From: Fidelibacterota bacterium
Lineage (GTDB): Bacteria; Fidelibacterota; SORT01
DNA: 33,372 nucleotides
Direction of reading: 5' to 3'
Assembly (NCBI GenBank): GCA_022571215.1
Contig: JACZYG010000019.1
Coordinates: 1-33,372, forward strand
A program made the position numbers and the translations under genes. This document shows positions 1 to 8,700 of this stretch, piece by piece. Position 1 is the stretch's first letter. Each line of letters opens with the position of its first letter. The notes beneath the pieces are model-generated. The model did no database searches and was not told where the DNA came from. It saw nothing but the letters and a program-made list of their open reading frames with translations.

Positions 1-393
1 GGAGAAAATTTGATATGACAGTGAGGATTTGCGCAGTCCTGCCATCTATTGTGATTCTGACGTCTTTAGAAAATGATTATTCGATCAAGGTCCTGTCCGA
101 CCGATGCCAAGCGGGAAGCGTTGGCTGCCACAAAGATTTCCTAAAAACGTTCGTTTTTGGTACTTTGAGTAACCTTCCATTAAACCCTTCCCAAAACCTC
201 AAAATCGGTGTCAAAACCCGTCCCTAAATCAAGTTCCCAAAACCTCGAGCATTTAACGTTTTTGGGAATCTATCTCTACTAGAATAATCTCACCTTCCAT
301 CACGTAAATCCACCTGATAATACCGTATATGTATTATGTGAAGGGGATTTTCTCTTTTCATTTCAGTTACTCAATTAACTTTTAGGAGATATT
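1..393. other. Gene-poor leader upstream of the recombinase
   Basis: I see no convincing gene here. A 70-codon open frame at 15-227 has no recognisable domain and ends in low-complexity sequence, so I leave it out. The stretch holds a 13-bp direct repeat (188-200 and 234-246) and an inverted repeat (234-268), described separately. The recombinase Shine-Dalgarno sequence AGGAG lies about 10 bases before its ATG. Confidence 0.5.
188..268. repeat. Direct and inverted repeats upstream of the recombinase gene
   Basis: The 13-mer TTCCCAAAACCTC occurs at 188-200 and again at 234-246. The second copy also starts a perfect 9-bp inverted repeat: TTCCCAAAA at 234-242 and TTTTGGGAA at 260-268, with a 17-base loop. 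Resolvases of the serine family usually act on, and autoregulate from, repeated sites next to their own gene, so a res-like site or operator is possible. The hairpin could instead be a terminator of an upstream transcript, although no T-run follows it. Confidence 0.5.
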
Positions 394-939
394 ATGAAAA
401 TCGGATACGCTCGTATATCCACGCAAGATCAGAATTTCAACCTTCAGATAGATGCGCTTAAAAACGAAGGCTGCGAGAAGATCATCCGGGATACCATGTC
501 AGGAGCCAAGGAAGAGAGGGATGGCCTTAAAGAACTGTTTAAGATCATAAGAAAGGGTGACACCTTAGTAGTATGGAGACTGGATCGCCTGGGAAGGTCA
601 CTTTCGCATCTGATTGAAGTCGTCAAAGAACTGGACGATCGTAACTGCTACTTCAAGAGCATCACGGAGAATATTGACACTACCTCATCAGGTGGGAAAC
701 TCATATTCCACATCTTTGGCGCATTGGCGGAGTTTGAACGGTCTATCATTCGCGAGAGAACATTGGCTGGTCTCGCATCTGCTCGTTCAAGAGGCCAGGT
801 AGGCGGCAGACCCAAAAAGATGGATAAAAAGAAGATCGCTCTAGCGAAGTCACTGCACGATGATCCGTCAAATTCAATTGGCGATATATGTGAAGTTCTT
901 GACATCTCCAAATCCACTCTCTACCGCTATTTACAATAG
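394..939 (+). CDS. Serine recombinase, resolvase/invertase family
   Basis: A small serine recombinase of 181 residues, the usual length for Tn3-resolvase/Hin-Gin-Pin type enzymes. The N-terminal catalytic domain (about 1-135) starts MKIGYARIS, with Ser9 in the position of the nucleophile that forms the 5'-phosphoserine link to DNA. The conserved arginine-rich segment is seen as VVWRLDRLGRS (about 58-69) and the dimer helix as FGALAEFERSIIRERT. A linker rich in R/G/K leads to a C-terminal helix-turn-helix (about 145-181, ending SIGDICEVLDISKSTLYRYLQ). A Shine-Dalgarno AGGAG precedes the ATG. Together with the tRNA fragment at 1977-2029 it suggests a mobile island. Whether this enzyme moves the island or resolves or inverts a local site cannot be told from sequence; tRNA-targeting integration is more typical of tyrosine integrases, none of which is seen here. 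Confidence 0.93.
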   Translation: MKIGYARISTQDQNFNLQIDALKNEGCEKIIRDTMSGAKEERDGLKELFKIIRKGDTLVVWRLDRLGRSLSHLIEVVKELDDRNCYFKSITENIDTTSSGGKLIFHIFGALAEFERSIIRERTLAGLASARSRGQVGGRPKKMDKKKIALAKSLHDDPSNSIGDICEVLDISKSTLYRYLQ

Positions 940-1207
940 AATGATCAATTTGTTAATCGGGATAAGGTACTGGGGACCCCCAATATTATAATAGCTATCG
1001 AAGCTGCTAAGAGAGCTACTGAGCTCCTTGATAATATTTCAAATGGTACACCAGCTGAAAAAATAAAAGGAGCTTAAAAGAGAGATTACGAGGTTTCAAT
1101 TGAAGAAAGAAATCAAGAAGACAAACAGTGTAAGGAGGTGTAAGCAGATCTAATACCAGTGTGATTGCCTCCTCAAATCAATAATCGATAATAAAGAGGA
1201 GAGAATC
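940..1207 (+). other. Intergenic stretch with an open frame continuing past the recombinase stop
   Basis: After the recombinase TAG (937-939) the same frame stays open for 45 codons up to the TAA at 1075-1077. The predicted peptide contains a helical-looking stretch EAAKRATELLDNIS. No ATG, GTG or TTG start lies in this frame, so it is not called as a gene; it may be a decayed 3' extension or a chance open frame. Further on, a strong Shine-Dalgarno-like GGAGG near 1135 has no sensible start codon behind it and can pair with CCTCC near 1170, which would form a leader hairpin ahead of the next gene. Confidence 0.3.
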
Positions 1208-1792
1208 ATGGGGTACTTGGATATGTATACAGATTTGTATAGGCATTCTGATAGAATATCAAGAGGTGATGAAGATTTAAAACAAGATCTTCTCTGTTTT
1301 ACTTATACCAATTATTGTAGTAAACTTTCAAGAGGCAGAGAGCTTACAATTGGAGAGTTGGTAAATTTCATGCAGCTCAGGGCTGGCGAACTCAGACGCT
1401 GCAAGCTTCGGCATTTTGGGAATAAAGGATATAACGGAACTAAAGATGTCTATTCAAAGTTGAGATACTACAATGAAGATGTAAAATTGTTGCATCTGAA
1501 CGGATCACAAGGCACAGATGATGTATTGATGGACTCTTTCCACAGAAGAAACACTCCAATAGCTGATAACATTGCTTTTAAGATAGATTTCAAGAACTTC
1601 TTAACGGAACTATCGGAGAGAGACCGTTCGATTCTCATCAGAAGAATGGAAGGCTATCAGGTGAAGGAGCTCTCATCACTATTCAACAGTTCACCGTCTA
1701 CTATTTCCAAATGCTTAAGGAGGATAGGCAAAGAGATCACAGTTTCATTGGATATTCCAAAAGATCTGGCTATCTCCTTTGGGATTGCTTAA
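1208..1792 (+). CDS. Sigma-70 region 4-like / RNA polymerase sigma factor-related regulator
   Basis: A 194-residue protein whose C-terminal third (about 128-176) resembles sigma-70 region 4: a helix with LSERDRSILIRRMEGY, then a helix-turn-helix (VKELSSLFNSSPSTISKCLRRIGKEI) in which the second helix would contact DNA. The N-terminal part (FTYTNYCSKLSRGRELTIGELVNFM) resembles the non-canonical sigma-like proteins often found on phages and islands, rather than a full region 2. The start is supported by AAGAGGAG about 8 bases before the ATG. Its neighbours are a recombinase upstream and a tRNA fragment downstream, so it is probably island-borne and may control element genes. Product function beyond DNA binding is inferred. 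Confidence 0.6.
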   Translation: MGYLDMYTDLYRHSDRISRGDEDLKQDLLCFTYTNYCSKLSRGRELTIGELVNFMQLRAGELRRCKLRHFGNKGYNGTKDVYSKLRYYNEDVKLLHLNGSQGTDDVLMDSFHRRNTPIADNIAFKIDFKNFLTELSERDRSILIRRMEGYQVKELSSLFNSSPSTISKCLRRIGKEITVSLDIPKDLAISFGIA

Positions 1793-1827
1793 TCAATGCA
1801 AAAGAAAGCTGAGAGTGACTACATATT

Positions 1828-1861
1828 ATAGTATTTCTAGCCAAAATTAGGAAAATACTAT
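1828..1861 (+). terminator. Hairpin after the sigma-like gene, weak terminator candidate
   Basis: ATAGTATTT (1828-1836) and AAATACTAT (1853-1861) form a perfect 9-bp stem, 35 bases after the stop codon of the sigma-like gene. It is AT-rich and lacks a T-run, so it is at best a weak intrinsic terminator or a 3' stabilising structure. Confidence 0.35.
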
Positions 1862-1976
1862 GGATGCATTGTGAAACTGGATCAATTAACTTTGTGGGTA
1901 CTTTTAGGGTACTCACTAAAATCAAGAATGGCGTAACTTACTATAGTAGTGGAAGATAGAAAGAACTGTCGAACTT

Positions 1977-2029
1977 CTTAAAATCCCTCGGTCGTTTAGA
2001 CCATGCGGGTTCGAGTCCCGCCCCCGGCA
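1977..2029 (+). other. 3' fragment of tRNA-Leu(UAA), probable att site of an integrated element
   Basis: The sequence fits a class II tRNA from the anticodon loop onward. There is an anticodon loop CTTAAAA with anticodon TAA (1977-1983), and 3' anticodon stem TCCCT. A variable arm follows with stem GGTC/GACC (1990-2002). The T-arm is GCGGG-TTCGAGT-CCCGC (2005-2021), the 3' acceptor strand CCCCGGC (2022-2028), and A2029 is the leucine discriminator. The matching 5' half is missing: no GCCGGGG and no AGGGA is present upstream at the expected distance. A 3' tRNA remnant is what site-specific integration into a tRNA gene leaves at the far boundary, the complete tRNA being at the other end of the element, here presumably left of the window. 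CCA is not encoded. Confidence 0.75.
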
Positions 2030-2371
2030 CAAATTATAACGGGATGTAAGGGGACTGTCTTGTCAACCTGACGTTTTGTATTGTCTCATCATTTTAGATT
2101 GAGCCTATTATTCCGTACCGATTACCTTCTTAAGCATTTCTTTACGATATAGAACAAAGGATTATCAACACAGCTGATAAAGATTAAATAGGTCATCATT
2201 TGTCTTGCAGGATTTTACATAAAAATGTATCTTCTGGTCTCAGTTTTGTAAAACCTGCGGGCAGGAGTTAAAGAGAATTAAAAATATTTTTTAATTAAAA
2301 TTTATTCGTTGATTATATTATAAATAAACCTTTATAAAAAAGAGGACTAAAAATATGCGAGAATCAGAGTT

Positions 2372-2500
2372 ATGGTAGCAACGGGAAGAAATAGAATAGA
2401 AAGTTTTTTGAACAAACATAACCATTTTATGGAGGCTGTCAGGACTATTGTCCAAATGGTTAGTCTCGGATTTTTGGTATATTTAGCTTATTTTAAATAG
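2372..2500 (+). CDS. Doubtful small ORF with a hydrophobic C-terminus
   Basis: A 42-codon frame from ATG 2372 to TAG 2498-2500. The N-terminal half is polar and basic (MVATGRNRIESFLNKHNHF) and the C-terminal half is a possible membrane segment (IVQMVSLGFLVYLAYF). There is no clear Shine-Dalgarno, and the ORF overlaps the inverted repeat at 2420-2461, so it may be an accident of a structured region. A second in-frame ATG at 2429 would give a 23-residue single-span peptide. No homologue is recognised. Confidence 0.2.
   Translation: MVATGRNRIESFLNKHNHFMEAVRTIVQMVSLGFLVYLAYFK
2420..2461. repeat. Inverted repeat with nested hairpin
   Basis: AACCATTT (2420-2427) and AAATGGTT (2454-2461) are perfect 8-bp arms. 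Directly inside the right arm lies GGAC-TATT-GTCC (2442-2453), a second 4-bp hairpin stacked on the first. It may be a structured RNA or a protein-binding site; no known RNA family is recognised. Confidence 0.35.
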
Positions 2501-2654
2501 TCTGCCGGATTTATTAATCTTGTGAGTATCTCCAAGATTTTGAATGATAGTTTGATGGTTCTCTTCTTTCTTTTAAATTTGAAACCGAGATTTCAGATAA
2601 AACACAACGTAAATCATAAGCGTGATTGTCTACCGAGACTATGTGGAGGCCTAT

Positions 2655-2672
2655 AAAAGTGTCCTCACTTTT
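2655..2672 (+). terminator. Short perfect hairpin
   Basis: AAAAGTG (2655-2661), loop TCCT, CACTTTT (2666-2672) make a 7-bp stem ending in T's, just ahead of a TTGACA element. It may terminate transcription leaving the gene-poor region before a new promoter. The stem is weak. Confidence 0.3.
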
Positions 2673-2679
2673 AAATAGC

Positions 2680-2706
2680 TTGACAATTATAAAACGTCAC
2701 TATAGT
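2680..2706 (+). promoter_or_regulatory. Candidate promoter for the first TonB receptor operon
   Basis: TTGACA at 2680-2685 and TATAGT at 2701-2706 resemble -35 and -10 boxes, but the spacer is only 15 bases (a TAGTTT at 2703 would give 17). TTGACA also occurs upstream of the genes at 10430, 12957 and 23666. Confidence 0.3.
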
Positions 2707-2852
2707 TTGTATCAGCATCCGCTTATTTAGAGAAATTATAGCCTGGGTACCTTTATAGTAGGGAGTAACTGTTGCCTGATGATTCAATGACAGCTTATAA
2801 AACAGTCTGGAAAAGAGTTAACTATATTAAGATAACTCATGGCATGTTGAAG

Positions 2853-2869
2853 GTTTACCATGGGTAAAC
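2853..2869. promoter_or_regulatory. Palindrome upstream of the TonB receptor, operator candidate
   Basis: GTTTACC (2853-2859), spacer ATG, GGTAAAC (2863-2869) form a perfect 7-bp inverted repeat about 70 bases upstream of the receptor start and downstream of the candidate promoter. Placement suggests a repressor or antisense-type leader control. The regulator family is not identifiable from the site alone, and I do not find the site upstream of the other operons in the window. Confidence 0.35.
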
Positions 2870-2938
2870 GATTCCTATCATATCTTGATATTATTATTTA
2901 TAGGGAAGACAATATTTTCAAACGTGATGGTTTTTTAA

Positions 2939-5788
2939 ATGACTAAAAAGTTGAATCTATATCCCTTAGACAGGTACAAGTTCTTTAAAATTTTGGGAAT
3001 GTATTTCCTGATAGCCATGGCTAGTTCTTCCGCGGCGCTCGGAGGTACAACGGGAAAGATTGCGGGTCGTGTAGTCGATAAAACGACGGGTGATCCTCTC
3101 ATCGGCGCAAACGTAATTTTGGAAGGTACGATACTCGGAGCGGCGACAGATATAGAGGGAAGATACTTCATTTTGAACATACCACCGGGGACTTATTCTT
3201 TAAAAGCGAGGATGATCGGGTATAGCACCACGATCGTTTCTGATATAAGAGTTTCAGTGGATTTTACAACACGCATTAATTTTGAGATTTCCACAAGCGT
3301 TTTGGAACTCGGCGGTGTCGAAGTCATCGCGACCACACCGATAATAAAAATGGATCTGACTTCTACGAGGGCGGTCATAGGAGCTGAGGCCATTGCTCAG
3401 ATGCCGGTGGAAAGTTTTGACGAAATCTTGGAGCTGCAGGCGGGGATAATAAGGGGGAGCGACAATAAAATTCATATCCGAGGTGGCAGGGCAAGCGAGA
3501 TAATTTACTTGATAGATGGAATTCCGGTCAACGATCCATTCTCAAACGAGATCTCGGTAGAAGTGGAAAATGACGCCATTCAGGAACTCCAGGTCATAAG
3601 TGGAACTTTTAATGCCGAATACGGTCGTGCCATGTCAGGTGTGGTAGACATCGTAACCAAAGATGGCGGAAAAAAGCTCTCTGGAAATATTTCCGGCTTC
3701 TTCGGTGATTATGTAAGTTCTGATAATGAAGTATTTCAAAATATTGATGATTTAAACACTAATGATTTGACGAATATTCAAGGTACTCTCGGCGGACCGA
3801 TACCCATTCTCGGAGACAAGTGGTCTTTTTTTACCTCCGGGAGACGCTACAAAAACGAAGGTTGGCTTTATGGTCAACGACAGGTAACTCCGGGTTTTCT
3901 TGATGCCTTAAACGTATGGACAGTTGAAGAGGGTAACGGTGAATTTGTTCCTATGAACTCGTTTTTGAAGAGATCGGCTCAGGGAAAAATTACCTTTCAT
4001 CCTTCACCTAGAATAAAATTTTCTTATTCTGCGTTTTGGAATAATTTGGATAACCGGGTGTATGACCATCTGTTCAGATTCAACCCTGACGGGGACTATA
4101 AGCAGCAGAAGACCGGGCTCACGCAAATAGCCGCTCTGAACCATTCGCTTTCTTCACGAACATTCTATACTGTCAAGCTATCGTTTAACTCCTCCGACTT
4201 TAAGAGAAATGTGTTCGGCGACTCAAAAAATTCGCTTGATCCGGATTATCTGGATGTGGAAGCGTTCAAAGGGCGTTTATACGACGGCGGGACGAAACTC
4301 TGGAATTTGGATAGAACCACAACCAGTAAGAGCGTGAAATTAGATATGACAAGTCAGGTAACAAATAGTCATCAATTACAATCCGGTATTGAAGTTAGAA
4401 GTCACAATCTGAAGTTTGAGGAGTTTAAGGTATTAATAACCGCCACGACCGGTTTTTTACCGGTTGTCAGTAAAGATATACCGGGGAACGTTAACTTCAA
4501 CAAATACGAGCATTCGCCGTTGGAAGCTTCGCTGTATTTTCAGGACAAGATGGAGTTTGATGATCTGATCATCAACATAGGCATTCGAGCTGAGTATTTT
4601 GACCCGTCAGGCAGAATTCCGACAGATAATAGAGACCCTGATAACGCGAAATTCTATCACGTTATGAGTGAGGATGAGTTTATTACCCGCATTGCGGAAG
4701 GGAGCTTCGATCCCAGCGTACATACTATAATTGACAGTGTAGATATACTGAACGTCCCGTGGGTAGTCAAATATGGAGAGGCAAGCGCTTCATATAGCTA
4801 TAGCCCGAGAATTGGGCTTGCCTATCCGATAACAGACAGAAGCGTGATGCATTTCTCCTACGGACATTTTTCTCAGATACCGCCGTTTCAATTTCTGTAC
4901 CAGAACTCTGATTTCGAAGTAAGACGAGGACCGTTGAATAAGAACGAAGGCAAAGGAGTCTTCGATAGGATTTACACGCCTGATACAGAGGCAGAGGGAA
5001 ACCTGATGGGCAATGCGGCGTTAAAGTCTCAACGGACAATCAATTATGAGTTGGGAATTCAGCAGCAGATCGGCGAAGATATCGGAGTGGATATTACGGG
5101 CTTTTATAAGGATATGAGAAATCTCTTAGGAACTGAAATCATCGAAACGTATGACACGCGGTTGTACGCCAGATACGTAAACAGAGACGTAGGTAACGTC
5201 CGTGGTATTATCGTAGCACTCAATAAGAGACGATCCAACAATATTTCTTTTAGCGTTGATTATACCTTCCAGATAGCCGAGGGTAATGCGTCGGATCCCA
5301 GTGACGCTTTTCTTGATGCCGTCGGCGGTCGGGAGAGTGAGATCAGGGTAGTGCCGTTGGACTGGGACCAGACTCATACACTCAACACTAATATTACAAT
5401 AGTTTATCAGGAAAGCTGGGGAGCCAGCCTTCTTGGGAAGCTCGGTAGCGGTCTGCCGTATACATTTGAGCCTCCGCAGATAGGCGCTCAGTTTACACGC
5501 TTCGAGAACAATGAGAGAAAACCGGCCCAGATTACATTCGACCTTAGGGCTCATAAGGACTTCTTCATTGGAGGAATGCGTGGTTCATTGTTCTTTAAAG
5601 TGTTTAATCTTTTTGACCGAAGAAATGAGATAGCTGTCTACAACGATACCGGACGCGCCGGTTACACGATTCGTACTCAATTCTGGGGCGAATGGACAGA
5701 TATTGGAACAGTGGAAGATTGGGTGAACAGACCTCATTTGTATTCACAGCCAAGGAGAATTCAACTGGGATTTGGATTAGGATTTTAA
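2939..5788 (+). CDS. TonB-dependent receptor with N-terminal carboxypeptidase-regulatory-like domain (copy 1)
   Basis: An outer-membrane TonB-dependent transporter of 949 residues. A signal peptide covers about 1-36. It is followed by a carboxypeptidase-regulatory-like beta-sandwich (about 38-118; GRVVDKTTGDPLIGANVIL, GRYFILNIPPGTYSLKA), then the plug domain (about 135-245; IHIRGGRASEIIYLIDGIPV, FNAEYGRAMSGVVDIVTK). The rest is the 22-strand-type barrel, ending in phenylalanine as outer-membrane barrels do. This layout is that of SusC/RagA-like and related receptors of the FCB group. The next gene begins 2 bases after its stop, so they form one transcript. The partner is not a recognisable SusD. 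A paralogue lies at 28898-31780. The substrate is unknown. The start is the first ATG; a downstream ATG at 2999 would shorten the signal peptide. Confidence 0.93.
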   Translation: MTKKLNLYPLDRYKFFKILGMYFLIAMASSSAALGGTTGKIAGRVVDKTTGDPLIGANVILEGTILGAATDIEGRYFILNIPPGTYSLKARMIGYSTTIVSDIRVSVDFTTRINFEISTSVLELGGVEVIATTPIIKMDLTSTRAVIGAEAIAQMPVESFDEILELQAGIIRGSDNKIHIRGGRASEIIYLIDGIPVNDPFSNEISVEVENDAIQELQVISGTFNAEYGRAMSGVVDIVTKDGGKKLSGNISGFFGDYVSSDNEVFQNIDDLNTNDLTNIQGTLGGPIPILGDKWSFFTSGRRYKNEGWLYGQRQVTPGFLDALNVWTVEEGNGEFVPMNSFLKRSAQGKITFHPSPRIKFSYSAFWNNLDNRVYDHLFRFNPDGDYKQQKTGLTQIAALNHSLSSRTFYTVKLSFNSSDFKRNVFGDSKNSLDPDYLDVEAFKGRLYDGGTKLWNLDRTTTSKSVKLDMTSQVTNSHQLQSGIEVRSHNLKFEEFKVLITATTGFLPVVSKDIPGNVNFNKYEHSPLEASLYFQDKMEFDDLIINIGIRAEYFDPSGRIPTDNRDPDNAKFYHVMSEDEFITRIAEGSFDPSVHTIIDSVDILNVPWVVKYGEASASYSYSPRIGLAYPITDRSVMHFSYGHFSQIPPFQFLYQNSDFEVRRGPLNKNEGKGVFDRIYTPDTEAEGNLMGNAALKSQRTINYELGIQQQIGEDIGVDITGFYKDMRNLLGTEIIETYDTRLYARYVNRDVGNVRGIIVALNKRRSNNISFSVDYTFQIAEGNASDPSDAFLDAVGGRESEIRVVPLDWDQTHTLNTNITIVYQESWGASLLGKLGSGLPYTFEPPQIGAQFTRFENNERKPAQITFDLRAHKDFFIGGMRGSLFFKVFNLFDRRNEIAVYNDTGRAGYTIRTQFWGEWTDIGTVEDWVNRPHLYSQPRRIQLGFGLGF

Positions 5789-5790
5789 TT

Positions 5791-8700
5791 ATGCTTAGAA
5801 ATCTTATATGTTGTTATAAACCAATGAAAGTTAAGGTTTCAGGGATACTCATTATCTTCTCTGTATTCCTTTCGCAGTATGCTACCGCTTTCTCTCAGGA
5901 CCAAAAGGGAGATGTTACTTTCCGGAGAATGGGAGTGCACACTGGCAACTTAATCGCTACTATTTATTTCAATCAAGGAGATATAAGCGGGTGGGCCGGC
6001 TGGGGATATCCACCGCCGCGCATTGAGTGGCCTAAGGGAAGCGGGCACGAGTACGGCGATGAAAATAGCATTCTTGTGATAGCTGAGGTGATAGATACGC
6101 TCGGTAACATCCTTCACATTTTAAGCGAATCAAGCCTCGACGCTGACGCAACCGATATTAATCCGGAAAACGGGGAGCAGATGGGATGGGAACCAATACC
6201 GGGTTATTTTGATCCGGGACAGGATTCCCCCGCCATGAGCGACCTGCCGGGGAGCTGGCCTTCCTCCTGGCCTGACAAGCAGGATCAGGATGACCCCGGC
6301 TGGCCCGGTTCTTGGAACGGTTTTTTCGGCAGGGATGTCTTCCAGGCGGATCAGGAAAGCTACTTTGTTATGGATGATAACTTCAACGTAGAATTCGGTC
6401 AATTTGTACCGGACCCTTCAGATCTAAGCCGTAAAGGGCTTGGATTAAAAATTTCCGCAAGGGGCTTGCAGTGGGCTGACCCCTTAGCCCAGGATGCGAT
6501 GTTCTGGCTGTATGACATCACCAACGTCTCAGCCACTACTTACGATAAAATCGTATTCGGAGAGGTCTTCGACGCGCGCATGGGAGGACAGGGTGAGGAA
6601 AATGACGACCTTGCTGAATTTATCTCCGAGGGGAATATAGATATAACTTACTCATGGGATTTAGATGATATAGGGTCAGGCGGATGGTCGCCTGTAGGCT
6701 ACTTCGGATTTGCATTCCTTGAGAGTCCCGGAGTCGCCAATGATGGGATTGACAATGATGAAGATGGATTGATAGATGAGAGCCGCGACAGCGGACCCGG
6801 TACTTTGATTTTCGGTCCTATTGGAATTTACGGAGAACCGAAAGAACACTGGTCCGGCGATGAAGACGGTGATTGGATAGGGTTCAGCGATTTTAACGGC
6901 AACGGGATATTGGATCCCGGTGAACCTTTAAACGATGATTTAGGCAGGGACGGGAGAGGTCCCGATAACCCCCTTTATACCGGAAAAGATACGGGTGAAG
7001 GCGACGGAATCCCCACCGCGGGGGAACCGAATTTCGATGAGAAAGATGTTGACGAATCAGACCAGATAGGTCTCACAAGTATGGATGCTCATATCGAGAA
7101 TTCTGTTAGATTCTTAGACGATGAGTCCATGTGGCCTCTTTTATTTCCGGGGCATTTCAGTCCACCGGCGCTTCGGCCGACTAACTATGAATTCTTTTAC
7201 GGCTCTGGTTTCTTCCTGTTGGAACCGGGGAAAATCGAACGGTTTTCTCTTGCGATGGTTTTGGGAGAGGATAAAGATGATATTCTGAGAAATAAAAATA
7301 CGGTGCAGAATATATATGACGCCAACTACCGTTTCAAACAGCCGCCTCTTAAGCCGTTGGTGAGAGCATCTGTCGGCGATAAGAGAGTAACTCTTTATTG
7401 GGATTCTGTCGCTGAACGTTCAAGGGATCCGATCTATGGACTTGATTTTGAAGGATACATGATATACAAGAGTACGTGGTTCGATTTCTCTGATGCGAAT
7501 CCGATCACTGATAGTTTCGGTAATGCCGTCTTTTTTGAGCCCGTCGCTCAATTCGATATCGTGGACGGATTAGTTGGGCCGCATCCAGTCGGCATTGGTT
7601 CCGAGCCCGGCATAGATCAGCCCACAGGAGCTAACCTGAATATGGGCACCGATACCGGATTAACGCACTTTTGGGTTGACACCGATGTCATTAACGGTCA
7701 AAAGTATTTCTATGCGGTCGTGTCCTATGATAAGGGATACGATACCGATTTTTTCGCACGAGGGCTCACTGCTGATTCCTCATTGACTATAGCCTCTCCG
7801 AGTATAAGCGCTATCGACTTTAAACTGGACAGAACCGGCAATGTCATCGGCGCCGGAATAAACACAGCCGTGGTAACGCCAAATGCGCCGGTTACAGGTT
7901 ACAAGGCAGCCGAGATATCCGAATTGAACCATATTTCAGGCCCCGGTACGGGTAGCATAGCATATATGATTTTAGACCCGCTGAATATAAGGGATAACGC
8001 TGTATATAATATCGTGTTTGATGATACTTCGGCTCTCCAAATATCTTATTCCGTCTTCAATACCACCGATAACGAGCTGCTGATAGCAAATCATACGGGC
8101 ATAGACGGTGATAACAGTCCTGAATTTGAAGGAATAATGTTGACCGTAATCAACGATTCGGAGATTATCTGGGACGAGACAAATACCAGATGGATTGATG
8201 GCAACAGCAATCTCCGCCCGGATATAAGGGATATAAAGATCAATACTGCAAAATTGTTTCGCTCGCCTGCGGATTATATTATAGCTTTTGATTCAGAATT
8301 TGTTGACATGTCTACAAACGGGAAGCCGGCTAAGTTTAAGATATGGGATGTTACCTTCCCTGATAACCCGAACCGTGTCAAGTTTTGGTTCAAGGACCAG
8401 GATGGTGATGGAAACCTTACAGGCGACTTTGCCAACGATTTTATCTACCTGGAGGTGGAGGGCCCGGACGGTGGGTTAGTGCAAAGCTGGAGAGTGGCTT
8501 TTAATGAGCCGCTGGAGAGATTAGACACCACTTTTACTACGGATGGTTTGATGATTATTGATACTATCGATGTAGAGCCCATAATTCCGGGAACAGGCGA
8601 TACGCTGTTCGTCGCTATCATTAAACCGTTCAGGTCAGGTGATGTCTACGAATTTACGACAATCGGCGCGTCCGTCGACCAGGCTGTGGCAAAGACAGGG

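Larger units (their letters stand above)
1793..2938. other. Long gene-poor region spanning the island edge
   Basis: About 1.1 kb of AT-rich DNA without a convincing gene. It holds, in order: a hairpin after the sigma-like gene (1828-1861), tandem GGGTACT repeats spaced 11 bases (1896-1902, 1907-1913), the tRNA-Leu 3' fragment (1977-2029), a doubtful 42-codon ORF (2372-2500) overlapping a large inverted repeat (2420-2461), a short hairpin (2655-2672), a TTGACA promoter candidate (2680) and a palindrome (2853-2869) ahead of the TonB receptor gene. Confidence 0.6.

Noticed and set aside
15-227. 70-codon open frame at the left end
   Set aside because: No ribosome site of quality, no domain, ends in repeat-rich sequence shared with the recombinase upstream region.
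1940-2030. A complete tRNA-Leu gene
   Set aside because: No acceptor 5' strand, D-arm or 5' anticodon stem complementary to the preserved 3' half is present.
5126-5554. 142-codon minus-strand open frame inside the first TonB receptor, and other long antisense frames
   Set aside because: They mirror well-supported + strand genes, show no domains and have no ribosome sites.
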